Source of the DNA: Hymenolepis diminuta
Lineage: Eukaryota; Platyhelminthes; Cestoda; Cyclophyllidea; Hymenolepididae
DNA: 64,000 nucleotides
Direction: 5' to 3'
NCBI GenBank assembly: GCA_900708905.1
Contig: CAADRB010000061.1
Span: forward strand, 1,163,122 to 1,227,121
Part shown: positions 52,071-63,600 of the stretch, in pieces
Position numbering within the stretch: the first letter of the stretch is position 1
How the letters are laid out: each line of letters begins with the position of its first letter
The notes under the pieces: generated by a model
Databases searched by the model: none
Told to the model about the DNA's origin: nothing
What the model saw: only the letters and a program-made list of their open reading frames with translations
Translations under genes and position numbers: made by a program

Positions 52071-55000
52071 CTATATAAAGAGCGGAACTCCGAGTTGAGA
52101 AAAGTGATTAACATCTTGCCATCCCTAAAATAATCCTAGCTTTCAAAAGAGAACTTATCATAAAATAATTAAGTTGCATTCCTTTCAAACTACCTCAGTA
52201 TTTTCCATTGTCCGCAGCATACTAACGGGCACTTCCTCCCTTTCTCCACTACTGAGGTATGTCACCACAGCAACTCTTTCACCATTCACTCTAGAAGGTA
52301 GCAGACCGATTAGTTGAGCAGCTTCGTAGTCTCCAGACATGACCTTAGCTTGAAGAACTGTCCCACCTTGCAATCGAGGCTTACTAGTAGCCCCTGAAGA
52401 TACATGAGAGGAACTTGATGAACCAGGAACAGGGTTAACCTGTTGGTGATATGGTTGATTCATAAACTCAAAAAGAGGTACTGGACCCTGTGACGGTTTC
52501 CCTTTGAGACCTGATTGTTCTGCAGCGGCTACCTGAATGAGGAAAGAGAAAAAGAGTGACCTTGTAGACTAAGCCGAAACAACTGACAATGTCAAGATTG
52601 GTCTTGGTCTAACCGGATCAAAACGAGGATCCTCTTCTAAAATCGAGTCGAACTTTCCACCTCTGGCACCTCCACGTCCACGACCACCGCGGCTTCGGTC
52701 ACATCCACGATCACTTCCAGGTCCCTTTCTAACGCGACCAGCTGAACCATTTCCGCGTCGAATATCGAAACTGTGACTCATCTGGTGAGATGTCAATCGA
52801 TCGATGGCACCTTCAAGACTGTTCCTTGACTCCTCAAGGGCTGTACTGGCTTCGTGTGGTTGATAACCCATAGAGACAAGTTGAGCGAGGTTGCGGTCCC
52901 GTTCTGCAGCCATATCGACGCGAGCCTGCTGGAATCTGAAGAAGTAAGTAAATTACTTAAATATGTGATTGGTACTTATAAATGTTTGGTAATATAAAGA
53001 TATCAGTTACTTTGAACCTCCTGCCTTGAATCTGTGTTGTCCTTGACCAGCGTCACTGTTCTGTGCCTCTGCGAGAACCTCACGTCGTTTCTGTTGGAAA
53101 TCGGTGTCATCTCCACCAGCGGCAGCAATATTAGCCTTCGTTGTAGCGTTCATAGCCATTTTGAGGGAGTCGAATGCTTCTAAATGGGACGAAATGAAAA
53201 CCCTTCTAACTCTTCTAAATGGAATTCAGATGGTGAAATAACTGTCACACACATAACCTTATCAGCGGCGATTCCAACTGATAAATTTGAAGGCTATTCC
53301 AAATATTTCCTACCAAGTTGGCTACCTATTACTAGAGAATATGCCTGGACGCAAACTCACTACTATAATCTGGAAATAAATGTACTTTCCCGCTGTATTC
53401 TAACCTCAAAATCGAGCATTGAAGCGTATCTATCTCAGGAAGTCGTTTCAGCGTCAACCTTTGTTAATTCTCAATTAAATTTTATCCATTTATTTGATTC
53501 ATCGTTTCTCCATACTTCGCAATGTGAATGAGCCCTACTATACGGTTTCGATAAATAAAGACTCACTGGTGTCTTTAAGTCCTGATCAACCCTGAACTCA
53601 ATGCTATCGACTTGCAGAATCATCTGGACCTGACTTCTCGACCACCGTTTGATCGACCTCGCCCAACCAGTTTCTAATCAATCCTCAATCATATTTGTCA
53701 TTAATCTTAATTTACCTGCTTCTTAGTAGCCTGATACTGATATTACCACTAGTTTCTAATTGGCCAGTTTGCACAAGGACATCATGTCATGTCCAGGCCA
53801 TAATTGATCTAAATATGATTGGTAACTGAAATCAGTGAGTAATTTAAATATCGTCTCGAAGTATGTAAACAGACGCCCTCCAGGCAACCGACACATAACA
53901 AAATAAGTTCGTACACGCCATCTCTGTTGCAATTCTGCACGCCACTGCATACTGCTACAACAACTGCCGATTGATAACTCTCTGGCTACCTTACTACCGT
54001 CTGTCAATTATAGCTGCTATAAAAAATAGACCTTTGATCGAAGTGCATTTGTCTCCATTCTTCCCGCTAAAGTTAACTACAAACTCGTCAGTTAGACCTA
54101 CATCTATCACAGGCATTCGGTCAACTATCCCAGTTAGTAACTGAATGCAACTACTAGAGTATATATGAACATACACATGAAAGAAATTGTATTCCAAGAA
54201 GCACCTACCATCAGAACGAAGATTTTTGTTTCGAATACTGTTGAGAAACTGGTTGTGAGCGGTGATCATGGTAGAGGCCTCTGGAGTTCCGAAGGCCACA
54301 AAAGGAGGAGGGTCATCAGGTCCACCACGATTAGAACGACGTGTACCCTTTGCATCCTAAAGATAAAAAATAGATTTCTTGCAGGGCTCTATGAAATAGA
54401 ACCACTTATATAACGCATATTACTCAAGCTTAATTAAGAGATTTGAAGATCCCATACAAATTAACAGAAGAATGAATCAGATTCACGAGAAAATAAATGG
54501 CTATCATTTTTATTATTTGCTATTATTATTGAAATATTTTGATGTAAATAAGAATGTATAAAACAAGAACTTTACGAAACTGCTTGTAATTCATGTAATT
54601 CAACTATTCCGTAACTTACCCATTCCAATTGAAGAGTGCTTGACAAGAGTAGATAGTGCTCTAGGTTAGGCTGACTATCACTCTCGGTTCAATTTGGGTC
54701 ATTTTCATATATTCCCAACCATTCACTCCCATTTATAGTTTCCATGCAAATCCCGACTTCGCAACTAACTTGAGTTACTTCCTTCATCAATAATGAAACG
54801 CGCTTTCTTTTTCCATAGATGAAAAATGCAGCTTGTGGCAGCAGATGATAACTATCACATTAAAACAAAAGCAATACAATGGAAGCATAGTGTTGTAGTA
54901 ATCATTTTTATACGTATTTCCTCTATTTCAAATTTCCACACGATTGTATTAGCCCGACCTTACTATTTGACATATAAGACACTTTTGTGTCTTCAATACC

Positions 55001-56504
55001 TGTGTGATCAAGCTAAGTTGAGCTTAAGCAATACAGGACACTCGACAGTATCAACTCAGCATCAGTTTGACCTGACTTATCGATCAACTTCAGGAGGTCT
55101 AACCCAACTAGATGGACTTCAATTCAGATCTACACATATATCTTCTTAGGGTTCTCTCAAAATCACGCCATTTCGCAATGCCCTTTCACATACGTCACTT
55201 TCTACACTATCCCAGACGCCTATTCATCACATTACGTTCTCCAATCCCATCAGCCTCCTGCCGCACCAGTTTAATTAATCTCTCAGAGCATTTCCTCTCT
55301 CCTTTGTCTGGCCTCTTCTCTCATGGAAGACTTTATTAATAAATCTTACCGATAGCAACTGTCTTCTCTATTCCGTTGTCATTGTGAATATTAGTAGAAG
55401 ACAGAAGGTATAGCTAAAGTCCAAAAATCAGATACATAACTGCTAGTCCTGCTTTTAAAGTATAATGCAGATACAATAAAATGCAATAAATAGATTTCTA
55501 CTTATTGTTACCCTGGTGATAAGCCATTCTCGATGAAGAGAGTCCACGTTGCCCTTGAGAATGTCGAAGTTATTTCTTTTGAGAATGAGAAATCCTAACT
55601 TCATTGGTGTCTTCCCGATGAGGCGAATTTTAGTTCCAGGTGGGATTTCTGATCTTCAAACCAATATAGAAAGAAAAGGGAAGTTCTTGATAGGATTACA
55701 TTTACACTAACTACATTGGTTTTTTTTTCAATTTAATGTGGTGTTGCAAATATGTGCCTAATAACTAAATTTTGACTAATTAAACAAATTATGGCATTCG
55801 AACAACCTACGATAACTTGGGGGAGTTGTCAACATCCAAAGCCGAAACGTTGGCCTTTCCATCGGTGAGAGTTAACCGCAGAAGACGCGATCCACCACCC
55901 GCCTTGTTAGAAAGAAATTGAAAGTCCTCCTCAGCTTGAGAAATGGCAATATTACGAACACGAACAACTTGGAGAATTTGACCGTCGGCATCAAGCTAGG
56001 TTGTGGAGCGGTAGTCGTAAGAGAAGAGTACAAAGGAAGCATATTTTTTCATGTTCAAAAGTGGCTTTTGTGGGTATATAGTTATTAGTATATGAAAAGG
56101 TGCATAAAACGTGCACCAATAATACGCAGTCAGTAAATAAGAAAACAATCAATTAAGAGCTTACCGAATCTTTGCCCTTTTTGGAATCGAGCCATGCTGT
56201 GCCGAATTCGCGCATGTCAGCCTAAAAGAGATGAAATGAATAAATAGAAGACGATGGGTTTCGCGAATGGATCAATCAGATTCAACTACGATTATCTATT
56301 ATTAACTCAAAATATTTCAGAACTTACACCTAGCAAATGCGCCAAGACTTCGTTTCTGTCAGGCAATTTAGACAAAATCTCACGGTATTTTTCCGTGACC
56401 GACCTATGATCGATGAATGGAGTTAATAAAAATAGAGGAGAAATAATAATTTTTAAAAAATATTTGATATACCATCCTGGTGGAATAACATCAACTGTAG
56501 CCAT
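51792..56504 (-). CDS. TDRD3: Tudor domain-containing protein 3 (TDRD3) ortholog, complete, 10 coding exons
   Basis: TDRD3 family proteins bind methylarginine-marked histones and RNA-binding proteins and recruit topoisomerase 3-beta. Joining ten exons (56504-56473, 56403-56328, 56221-56165, 55995-55811, 55653-55512, 54356-54209, 53176-53011, 52935-52614, 52532-52194, 52070-51792) gives 1746 nt, 581 residues plus stop, with every phase compatible and every intron GT-AG. Residues 1-165 match the TDRD3/RMI1 OB-fold region (RLLRLTLTDG, PPGTKIRL, GFLILKRNN). Residues 178-190 hold the GGP..PPFVAFG motif. Residues 283-319 form a UBA domain (LVSMGYQPHEASTAL), followed by an RG-rich stretch. Residues 392-400 read GPVPLFEFM, like vertebrate LFDFL. 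Residues 431-489 are Tudor-like, and 490-581 form an RGG tail. The start is the first ATG of the frame and lies directly after an acceptor-like CAG, so an upstream exon cannot be excluded. Identity is firm; exact ends are less so. Confidence 0.94.
52194..52532 (-). CDS. TDRD3: TDRD3 coding exon 9 (Tudor-like domain)
   Basis: Starts with VAAAEQSGLKGKPSQG, then the LFEFM motif and a Ser-rich linker. It ends with a Tudor-like domain (AKVMSGDYEAAQLIGLLP, VAVVTYLSSGEREEV, SMLRTM). The usual FIDYGN core is replaced by TYLSSGE. Acceptor CTCATTCAG, donor GTAGTT. Confidence 0.93.
52614..52935 (-). CDS. TDRD3: TDRD3 coding exon 8 (UBA and RG repeats)
   Basis: Carries a complete UBA domain (NLAQLVSMGYQPHEAST with a conserved MGY loop and a closing helix ending AIDRL), then an RG/RGG stretch (SRGGRGRGGARGG) and an acidic EEDPRFDPVRP run just past the splice junction. 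Acceptor CTTCTTCAG, donor GTTAGA. Confidence 0.95.
53011..53176 (-). CDS. TDRD3: TDRD3 coding exon 7
   Basis: Contains DDTDFQQKRREVLAEAQ, the charged helix that precedes the UBA domain (vertebrate NDEFEKQRTAAIAE). Acceptor ATTTAGAAG, donor GTAACT. A near-identical acceptor-like string occurs about 40 nt upstream in the intron. Confidence 0.92.
54209..54356 (-). CDS. TDRD3: TDRD3 coding exon 6
   Basis: Encodes RRSNRGGPDDPPPFVAFG, the conserved Pro-rich motif after the OB fold, then a Ser/Asn-rich linker. Acceptor ATCTTTAG, donor GTAGGT, one base left over. A 1032-nt intron follows. Confidence 0.93.
55512..55653 (-). CDS. TDRD3: TDRD3 coding exon 5 (OB fold)
   Basis: The TTTGAAG acceptor keeps frame; the nearby GATCAG alternative would break it. 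It encodes SEIPPGTKIRLIGK, GFLILKRNNFDILKG and LHREWLITR, matching PPGTKVKLSG, GFLLLNDSN and IEKWELQR of vertebrate TDRD3. The donor is GTAACA and opens a 1155-nt intron. Confidence 0.94.
55811..55995 (-). CDS. TDRD3: TDRD3 coding exon 4 (OB fold)
   Basis: Acceptor CACAACCTAG, donor GTAGGT. Contains ILQVVRVRNIAISQAEED and RLLRLTLTDGKANVSALD, which line up with the OB-fold strands of vertebrate TDRD3 (LQIQKIRNVA and MLRLQMTDG). Confidence 0.93.
56165..56221 (-). CDS. TDRD3: TDRD3 coding exon 3
   Basis: Nineteen codons in phase 0 on both sides, between a TCTTTTAG acceptor and a GTAAGC donor. It encodes ADMREFGTAWLDSKKG, matching the segment after the DLR element of the N-terminal domain. Confidence 0.85.
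56328..56403 (-). CDS. TDRD3: TDRD3 coding exon 2
   Basis: Opens after ATCATAG and closes at a consensus GTAAGT donor in phase 0. Encodes SVTEKYREILSKLP and HLLG, the start of the N-terminal helical/OB-fold region. Confidence 0.85.
56473..56504 (-). CDS. TDRD3: TDRD3 coding exon 1
   Basis: Encodes MATVDVIPPG plus two bases of a Trp codon and ends at a GTATATC donor. The ATG is immediately preceded by TTCCTTTTCAG, which reads as a 3' splice site. This exon may therefore be reached by a 5' UTR intron, a further coding exon or a trans-spliced leader. Confidence 0.75.
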
Positions 56505-56519
56505 CTGAAAAGGAACAAA
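56505..56519 (-). promoter_or_regulatory. 3' splice-acceptor-like site abutting the TDRD3 start codon
   Basis: Reading the minus strand, a pyrimidine run and TTTTCAG sit directly against the ATG of exon 1. This is expected of a cis intron in the 5' UTR or of a spliced-leader acceptor. No upstream exon with a matching donor was recognised in the 1 kb to the NUP107 stop. Confidence 0.4.
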
Positions 56520-57556
56520 AGGGCATCATTATTTACTAAAAATATGAAAAAATAATAAGGCTCAGCAGACAGAGTAATAAATTAATCGTCAAACTGAACA
56601 ACTCACTTTAAGCAAAAGTGAAAAATAAGCACAACACTAATGAGGCAGTCACTGAAACCACCATGCTGGAGAACAGCACTATCCTTTTCACTAACTTAGC
56701 AATAGGTGAAAGCAACAACTGGTGGAAAACAAAGCCCTGTTTTGCTCTAAAACAAACTAGTCCACTGATCATTAACGGAAACTTGTACAACAGATGAGAA
56801 AAGAGTGAATTCAAAGCACTGCAAGGAGAAAACTAATGACGTTATAGTCTTTTCCAATTGCACTAACTCCACCGCCACAAAATAGGAAGAAGGGAGAGAA
56901 CAAAGAGAAGGCGACAGTCCCGTAACTAGTAGGTCTAAATTGTGACAAAATGGCAGTGTAATGCCTAAGATGAAGATCAAGGAGATGACCGAGAGGGAGA
57001 CGTGATACAAAGAGTAGTGCAAAGGCAGAATTGTAATAATAGTGCAACATGTAAAGGATAAATTACTGCAAAATCTTACTTTGGACAGATTTAATGCACC
57101 AACTAATAGGGTAAACGAAGTAGATACTGCGCAATACCCATTTAAAACCCCCCCTAGTTTACCCCAATTCTTAAACTCCAAACTGATAGTTTTACATAAA
57201 ATTTACATTAATAGCATAATTGCTAAAATTTCAAAAATATTTCCTCTGCAAAACAAGAGAAAACCAGATTGAGCACTGATTCTGAATTCCAAACGGAAAT
57301 TCGCACATCACCCTTTCTAATTAAAGTTCAATCTAAGTTAAGCTTCAGCATATGGCAAAAATCAATAAAGGCTTCTCGAAGACCAAATGTATTGTTGATT
57401 GATAATATATATGGATGATTGAATATAAACTTAATAGATCAACATACACAATAGCAAGAAGAAATCCACTTTCAGGATCATACAAAATGTATTGACAAAG
57501 CCAAAAGGGAGTTATACAAAAGATGGCATGGGATGGGATGGGAAGAGGGGTTGTGT
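56505..57556 (-). other. Intergenic spacer between NUP107 stop and TDRD3 start
   Basis: About 1.05 kb separates two genes on the same strand. It should hold the NUP107 3' UTR and the TDRD3 promoter or 5' UTR. A 144-codon, strongly hydrophobic minus-strand frame (57181-56747) lies inside. It matches nothing I recognise and I do not call it a gene. Confidence 0.5.
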
Positions 57557-57661
57557 TCAATTCTCTCCGTATCCAAGGGCGTCACCACATTCCTTCTGTA
57601 AGATAAGCATCGATTCTTGAAGTTGTTCCATGAAGTCTTGCATGTGGTAATCGCGGAAGAG
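57557..57661 (-). CDS. NUP107: NUP107 exon k (last)
   Basis: Encodes LFRDYHMQDFMEQLQESMLI and DALGYGEN followed by TGA. It matches the vertebrate C-terminus [20 protein letters not shown]. Acceptor TGCTTGTAG. Confidence 0.95.
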   Translation of the reverse strand, partial: LFRDYHMQDFMEQLQESMLILQKECGDALGYGEN

Positions 57662-60600
57662 CTACAAGCAGAAGGAAATAAAAGGCACATTGTTTGAAAT
57701 GAATTTTAGATTAGTCTTGATCAAATAACCACTTAGGAGCTCGAGATCGAACCCTAAATTCTTGACTCACCTTAAAGATCTCATACCTTGAATCAGCAAC
57801 CAGATCAGATAGCCGCACACACTCCGCATGTCGGTTCGTCAGTTTCAGCACTTTCACGAGAGTAAAGACAATTTCCCGAAGACAAGTCTCTCTCAGAATG
57901 TTCATCTGCAACTTTCGGGCATGAGGCGAGTCTCCCAAACCTGCGATACCTGGTCCCCCATCACCTTCAAAATCCTCCTCTCCGTGCTCCTCACCTTCTA
58001 CACTTGGCTCATATTCGTTTCCGCCGATTGTATGCATTGTGGAAGTATTGAACATTCCTGTGGCATCGTAGGTTACGTCCGAGTCAGTGGTATTGATTTT
58101 GAATACAACAGCATCGACTAACCATCCTGGAGATTCATAGGAGAGGAGGGACTCTAATTGTTTGACTAGGGCCTAGAAAAGGGGTCACAGAATTAGTAAA
58201 TGAAATTTAACAGAGGGAAGGAATAATAAATAATTATACAATTACAAACGTACCGTGGTGTAGAGTTCTACTTCATGGTTCCAGCATTCAAGACGATCTT
58301 GGTAGTTCTTTTGCACCTCTTCTGCCGCCACGCGTTCAGCAAGAGAGGTGAAAGCAGAAGCAGCATTATTGTTAGTCTCCACAGGCGGGTTAGGTTTGGA
58401 TGACCGATGAATGTACCACTGATCAAACGATTCCTAAAGTATAACGGAAACCATAAAGCATGCGAGAAACGTATCTAATGTCAAGTTGGCTTTGATTTGC
58501 GGACTTAAAATTCGCTGAAGGAAAACGGATCAGCAAAATCAAGAGGTTACATTGATTCATATTGAAAAAAGAACTATTGTTAAGAAATATCATCTACCAC
58601 AAAACATTAGATTTTAACAACTAATTCACTTTTCTTTCGGTTAAAACTGAATCTAAGATTCCTCATGTAATTAATTCAAATTAAAATATCGCAGGGGACA
58701 GAGGGTGAGAACATAAGATCAAGTAGCCTCTAGCAGCCTCTTCTTGAAAACGAACGAGAGCAAATCTGGTCAGAGTTAAAGTGAACACCGTTAGGATAAA
58801 AAATCATATTTGTTCATATAACGTTCTGTCTTATTCGAATAATGAGAAGACAACAAATTTTCAATAATTTTCTCCTTAACACCTCATTTTAAAGAGAAAT
58901 TACTAAACCGTAAATGGATAAATATATACGATAAACTTAGCAATTATTTACTTATACACTAAAGAAAAGCAGCATTAGTAGTGACACACGAAAGATTTTT
59001 CCACAAAAACTACCTAATAGCACAAGCATCTAACCTATATAATTCTCTGAAACTTCATTAATTTTTAAACGGTTCCATGATTGGGAACACAGAACTACTT
59101 TTAACTACGTTTTGAGTGATGAAATAATCATTTCACGTTCACTGGGAGCATCAAGCTTAGTTATAGGGACATAACGGGTCGCCAATGATAACAGAGCCAT
59201 AGACTCTAAATGGTGGTTTAGCTGTTAGTATTCGAGGAATGAGAGTAACATTCTTAAATAAATATGGTGAATTATCGTCTCCTGTCTCAGATATTAATAC
59301 ACTCAAAGTAGACTTAGAGTTGAGCAGGATTACAAAGCATTGAAACATTAAACTAAACTAAACACCAATTAAACCATTTAAACCGCTTGAAATAATAAGG
59401 AATCCGCCATCCTGCTTATCAAACTATGACATAGCAATTGCATAACCTTTGAAACACCGAGCATGGAGTAACATAAATGATCACAAGTCATTCAATTGAC
59501 GAAAGTTTTATTAATTAGCTATGATAAACGGTAAGTAATTCAAAAGATGAAGCTGCTAACAAACTGCTGCCTGTTTGACAAACACATCCGAATTGCATAA
59601 TGATGAAGACCTACGTTTTACAATATGACTCCCAGTATATCCAATAGTTTAAATAGAATTTCAGCAAGTCTGCCGCAACTCACCATAGCTTGAAGATAAT
59701 TAACAAGGCACACATGCTCCCGAATTGAGTTGGCCAGCCATGGAGGAACAGCAGCTTTAGCGACCTCTGTATCATAGGCTTCTTCAGCCTGCAGTAATTT
59801 CACTTTTAACTGGTCCACCAAGGCCATTGGTAGTCGTTCGAGTACAGCTCGTGCAGCGCCAAGTTTCTTCATTGCGATAAATAGACGCATCAGGCTGTTG
59901 GCAAGTACCTAAGGGAATAACGAATTAACTGACCGTTCTCTAAGTGACAGATTTGATAGCTGTATATAATTAATATCGAGTGATTATACTACTTTTGGTG
60001 TTACTCACCAGAAGCTCTCCACGCTGACCTCGATCGTGAGCAAGCCAGTCAAGAGCAGCAATTCGGACTTTATCCAATTGAGTGAGGTAGGGGACCATGT
60101 CACTACTGACTATATCAACGACCCTAGTTTGCGAGGGTTTGAGGAAGGGACCAGCTCTGGCTTTATCTTCCACTCCTGTGTTCTCTTGCTCATCAAACCG
60201 ACGACGGACTATTCGAATCACAGCACGTGTGATGCGTTTAACATCTAAGCCAGCTTCTTCGGCGTAGTCGAGGCATTGGTGACGATCCTCTAGTTTCTTC
60301 AGACCTACTCGGCAGGGGAAAATTCAAATCTTGCATAATAAAACGTACTGAAACAATTCAGTAGCGTGTACTATGCGAAATTTCTGAATGTCACTTTATA
60401 AAGTTGACGTGAACTACGTACTAAGGACCAGGATATAAATCGGGTAAAAATGTTTGTAATATCACAGTTAAACAGTAATACGAAAGTCTTTAGCTAGACA
60501 ATGCTAAAAATATTCAAATACGGTTTGTTCTTTGACAAGAAGGGAACTGTTTGGATGAGTCAAGGAAGCAACGCTCAAATTGGAACTGTAACAGAATTAC

Positions 60601-63600
60601 AGAAGTCAAATTGTGTTTGACTTATCCAATGGCAAAATTGATTTTTATAGGTAATTCACCCGAAACTTTATTCTCCTCACTCTATCCAAATGATAGGATG
60701 GGATTAATACAATTGTTCGATCATCAACAACAATCTTGCAAATATGAAGCCCAGTTATGAATGTGTAGCAACTATGATGAAAAACAAAAAAAAACATACT
60801 AGTAGCTTATAAAACTCATTCATAAAATAGTCCAAGAAAAGTAAAGAAAATGAACGACCATTAAATTAGATCCTAGTTATATTATTCCAGCTAGTTCTAA
60901 TCCTATAGTATGACAATTACATCAAATTTTGAAAAACCAAGACATAATTTATGAAATTTGTAAAAGATACGAAAAATCAGACTTACTTGAAAGGAATGAA
61001 GCATACCACCGTGTCTGTCTGACAGAAGTTGACAGCCTTGAGACATACGAAGCCACAAGAGGCAAACGTCGTTCAACAATGAGTGTGATGATATACGCCT
61101 CTAAAATCGCATTGCAAGGCTCTTCAGGAAGACTAGATTCCAGTTTCTGAAGACACAGAACCAAATGAGCTAGGAAACGCAGGACGTGGCAGTCCAGTTG
61201 ATCAAGTGTGAGTTGATCTGGCCATTTAGCGTTTGAGACACCAGCAGACAAGATCTCTCGGATAAGAGGTGGAATAAAGAGAGGTGTAACTGACGCCACA
61301 GCAGTCAGCACTTCTAAAAAGAGAAAGACGCAAAATAAAAACTAAGTTTAAGAAACACATCAAAGAAAATACGCATATTTAAAACTTCAAAGACTACTAA
61401 AATAAAATTCATCGGTCCAAACACAAAAATTAGTGCATGACGAAATAAGAATGACCAAAAGAAATGTATTTTTATCTGTCCAAGATCAATGGTGAGAATG
61501 TTTGCTCGAAGGGATTTGTAAATTAAATCATATCTTGGTAGTTTTATCCGTAATGGATTCTATCAAGTCAGTTCCAATTTATAAACTTCTCTCGAACACG
61601 AGATTTATCCTAGGTCTATGCTAAATGTAAGCGCGAGGAACCTGTTCAGGAAATTAATTCAGCATCAAATAAGACTGTGGCTTTGAGTAAATACCTAGAC
61701 ATCCATGAAACTTATAAGTCAGATTACATTATAGTTGTACGTGAATATAGGTAGATGATTTAGTATCATGGACAACATCACCTTACTTTGAATACAACAA
61801 ATCACATGTGTCCCAACACAGAATGCGTCAAACCAATTGTTATATGCATATGATCATTCCCGATTATCAGTAACAAAGGACAAGCTCGATTAACTCAAAA
61901 ATGAACTGCTAGGAAGAGTAATACTCAAGCAATGCAGTAGCAAATTTGATGAAAAATATTCACAAAGAATGCAAAACAAACTTCAAGTTCTATCAACCTC
62001 AGCATTCCTAAAATGAAGGTGGATAAACTGTCAGTGTTACCTGAGTATTCTTGGAGCGCAATTCCTCTGTAAATGGTATAGAACATAGCCTGTAAAAGCA
62101 TCTGTCGGCTAGATAAACGCGGATCACCAGATGCCTTTACAGCGTCGTAAGCAGTGCGATTGAGGAAAGCCGCAATTTCAGTGGGTTTGAGGGGTGGAGG
62201 ATCAAAGGTTGATTCATCTTCCATTAATTTGAAAAGATAGTCCACTGGACGCCATCCCATGACAGTTTCTGCTTTGGTGAAGGCGTCGCTTAGAGACCAA
62301 GTTCCTGGTGTCCATGCAGAGTCTGGGACTTGGAGGCCAACATTTTCGATTGTGCGACCATTTTGTGGTCGTCCAAACACCGCCTGGTTAGAAGAATAAG
62401 ATGAATATTTATACATTTTCATATTTTAAGATGATTTGGACGTTAGTCTGAAATCTCTAGCAAGCTAAGACGAGGTGTGCCTAACTCAACGTGAAATCAA
62501 AATAAAACATTTGAAAAGGTTTGTGCATATTTTTCTGTCATCGTTAATTAATATCCTGTTATGGCCCTTTTCAAACTTCACTGTTCACCTTTCCACGTGA
62601 TATAATTTGTATTTGAGTGTGGCAAGTTGATACCCTATATTTAAGTAACTATCAAATATCAGACACCCTTTAGTACAGTAATAATTACTTTAAGACTTGA
62701 AACAATGTTAAATACCAAGTTGTACTGGAGAGCCAGCGATCATAGTGCAAAGAATTAGGCAAATATATCACGGCTCAGGAAATAAAACGTATGCATTTTA
62801 AAAATTAACTGACATATTCCAACATGTGGAACTGGGCCAATTCATTCTACTGTGAGCTTTTAAATATTATGGATATCTGAGAAATATGAAAGAGATATGC
62901 TATCAAATTTGCAGGATGATTTGATGGATTACATCCGAAATATGTTTCTTTGTCGGATATCAATAGTCGATTGGATCAAATACAAACCCCGGATTATACA
63001 GACAATCCATCCTTAAACCATCGGACTGGAGGTTCATATTAGTAAACGGCAAAATGGATTTATATGAAAGGGCACATAGTAAAATTATGCTATTATCAGT
63101 TAGTAAGATGGAACACTTACAAGAGTATCTGCTCTTGGTCCACAGTATAATTTCGAACGTAATGTAGCATCAACCCGCGACTCAACAAGAGCACGGCAAT
63201 GTGCCCACAACAAATCCTCCCAACTGCCTGAAGTCACAGCCGCTAACAGCGCACTCAGATTTCCCGATTGTGCAGCGAATATTGCTCGTTCATGTATATT
63301 AAGCGCTGGCTGAAAGTACAAAAAATAAGGTATAAATTATCAACTACTGAAAAAGTAAATAATTAGGCGAAATCAAGTATTACATTCTCTGCACTCCACC
63401 AAGCTACAGATTTACTGAGGACACGACTAGCGTTGCCTTCTACAACATGATTGTCTGAATTAGCGATATCTTCCGATAAGTAACTGCTATGGAAAGGACG
63501 CCAAGCTTCCATAGCAACGGCACGAGTGATATCTCCACGCTGAAGACAGATGCGTTGAGCCTGTGAATGGAATATGTTCGATTGATTAAAAAGGAGACAA

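Noticed and set aside
51855..52133. 92- and 63-codon plus-strand frames
   Set aside because: Antisense shadows of the RGG exon of TDRD3.
53756..54299. Open minus-strand frames in the TDRD3 intron 6 region
   Set aside because: Joining them to neighbouring exons breaks phase, and the conserved TDRD3 sequence continues without them.
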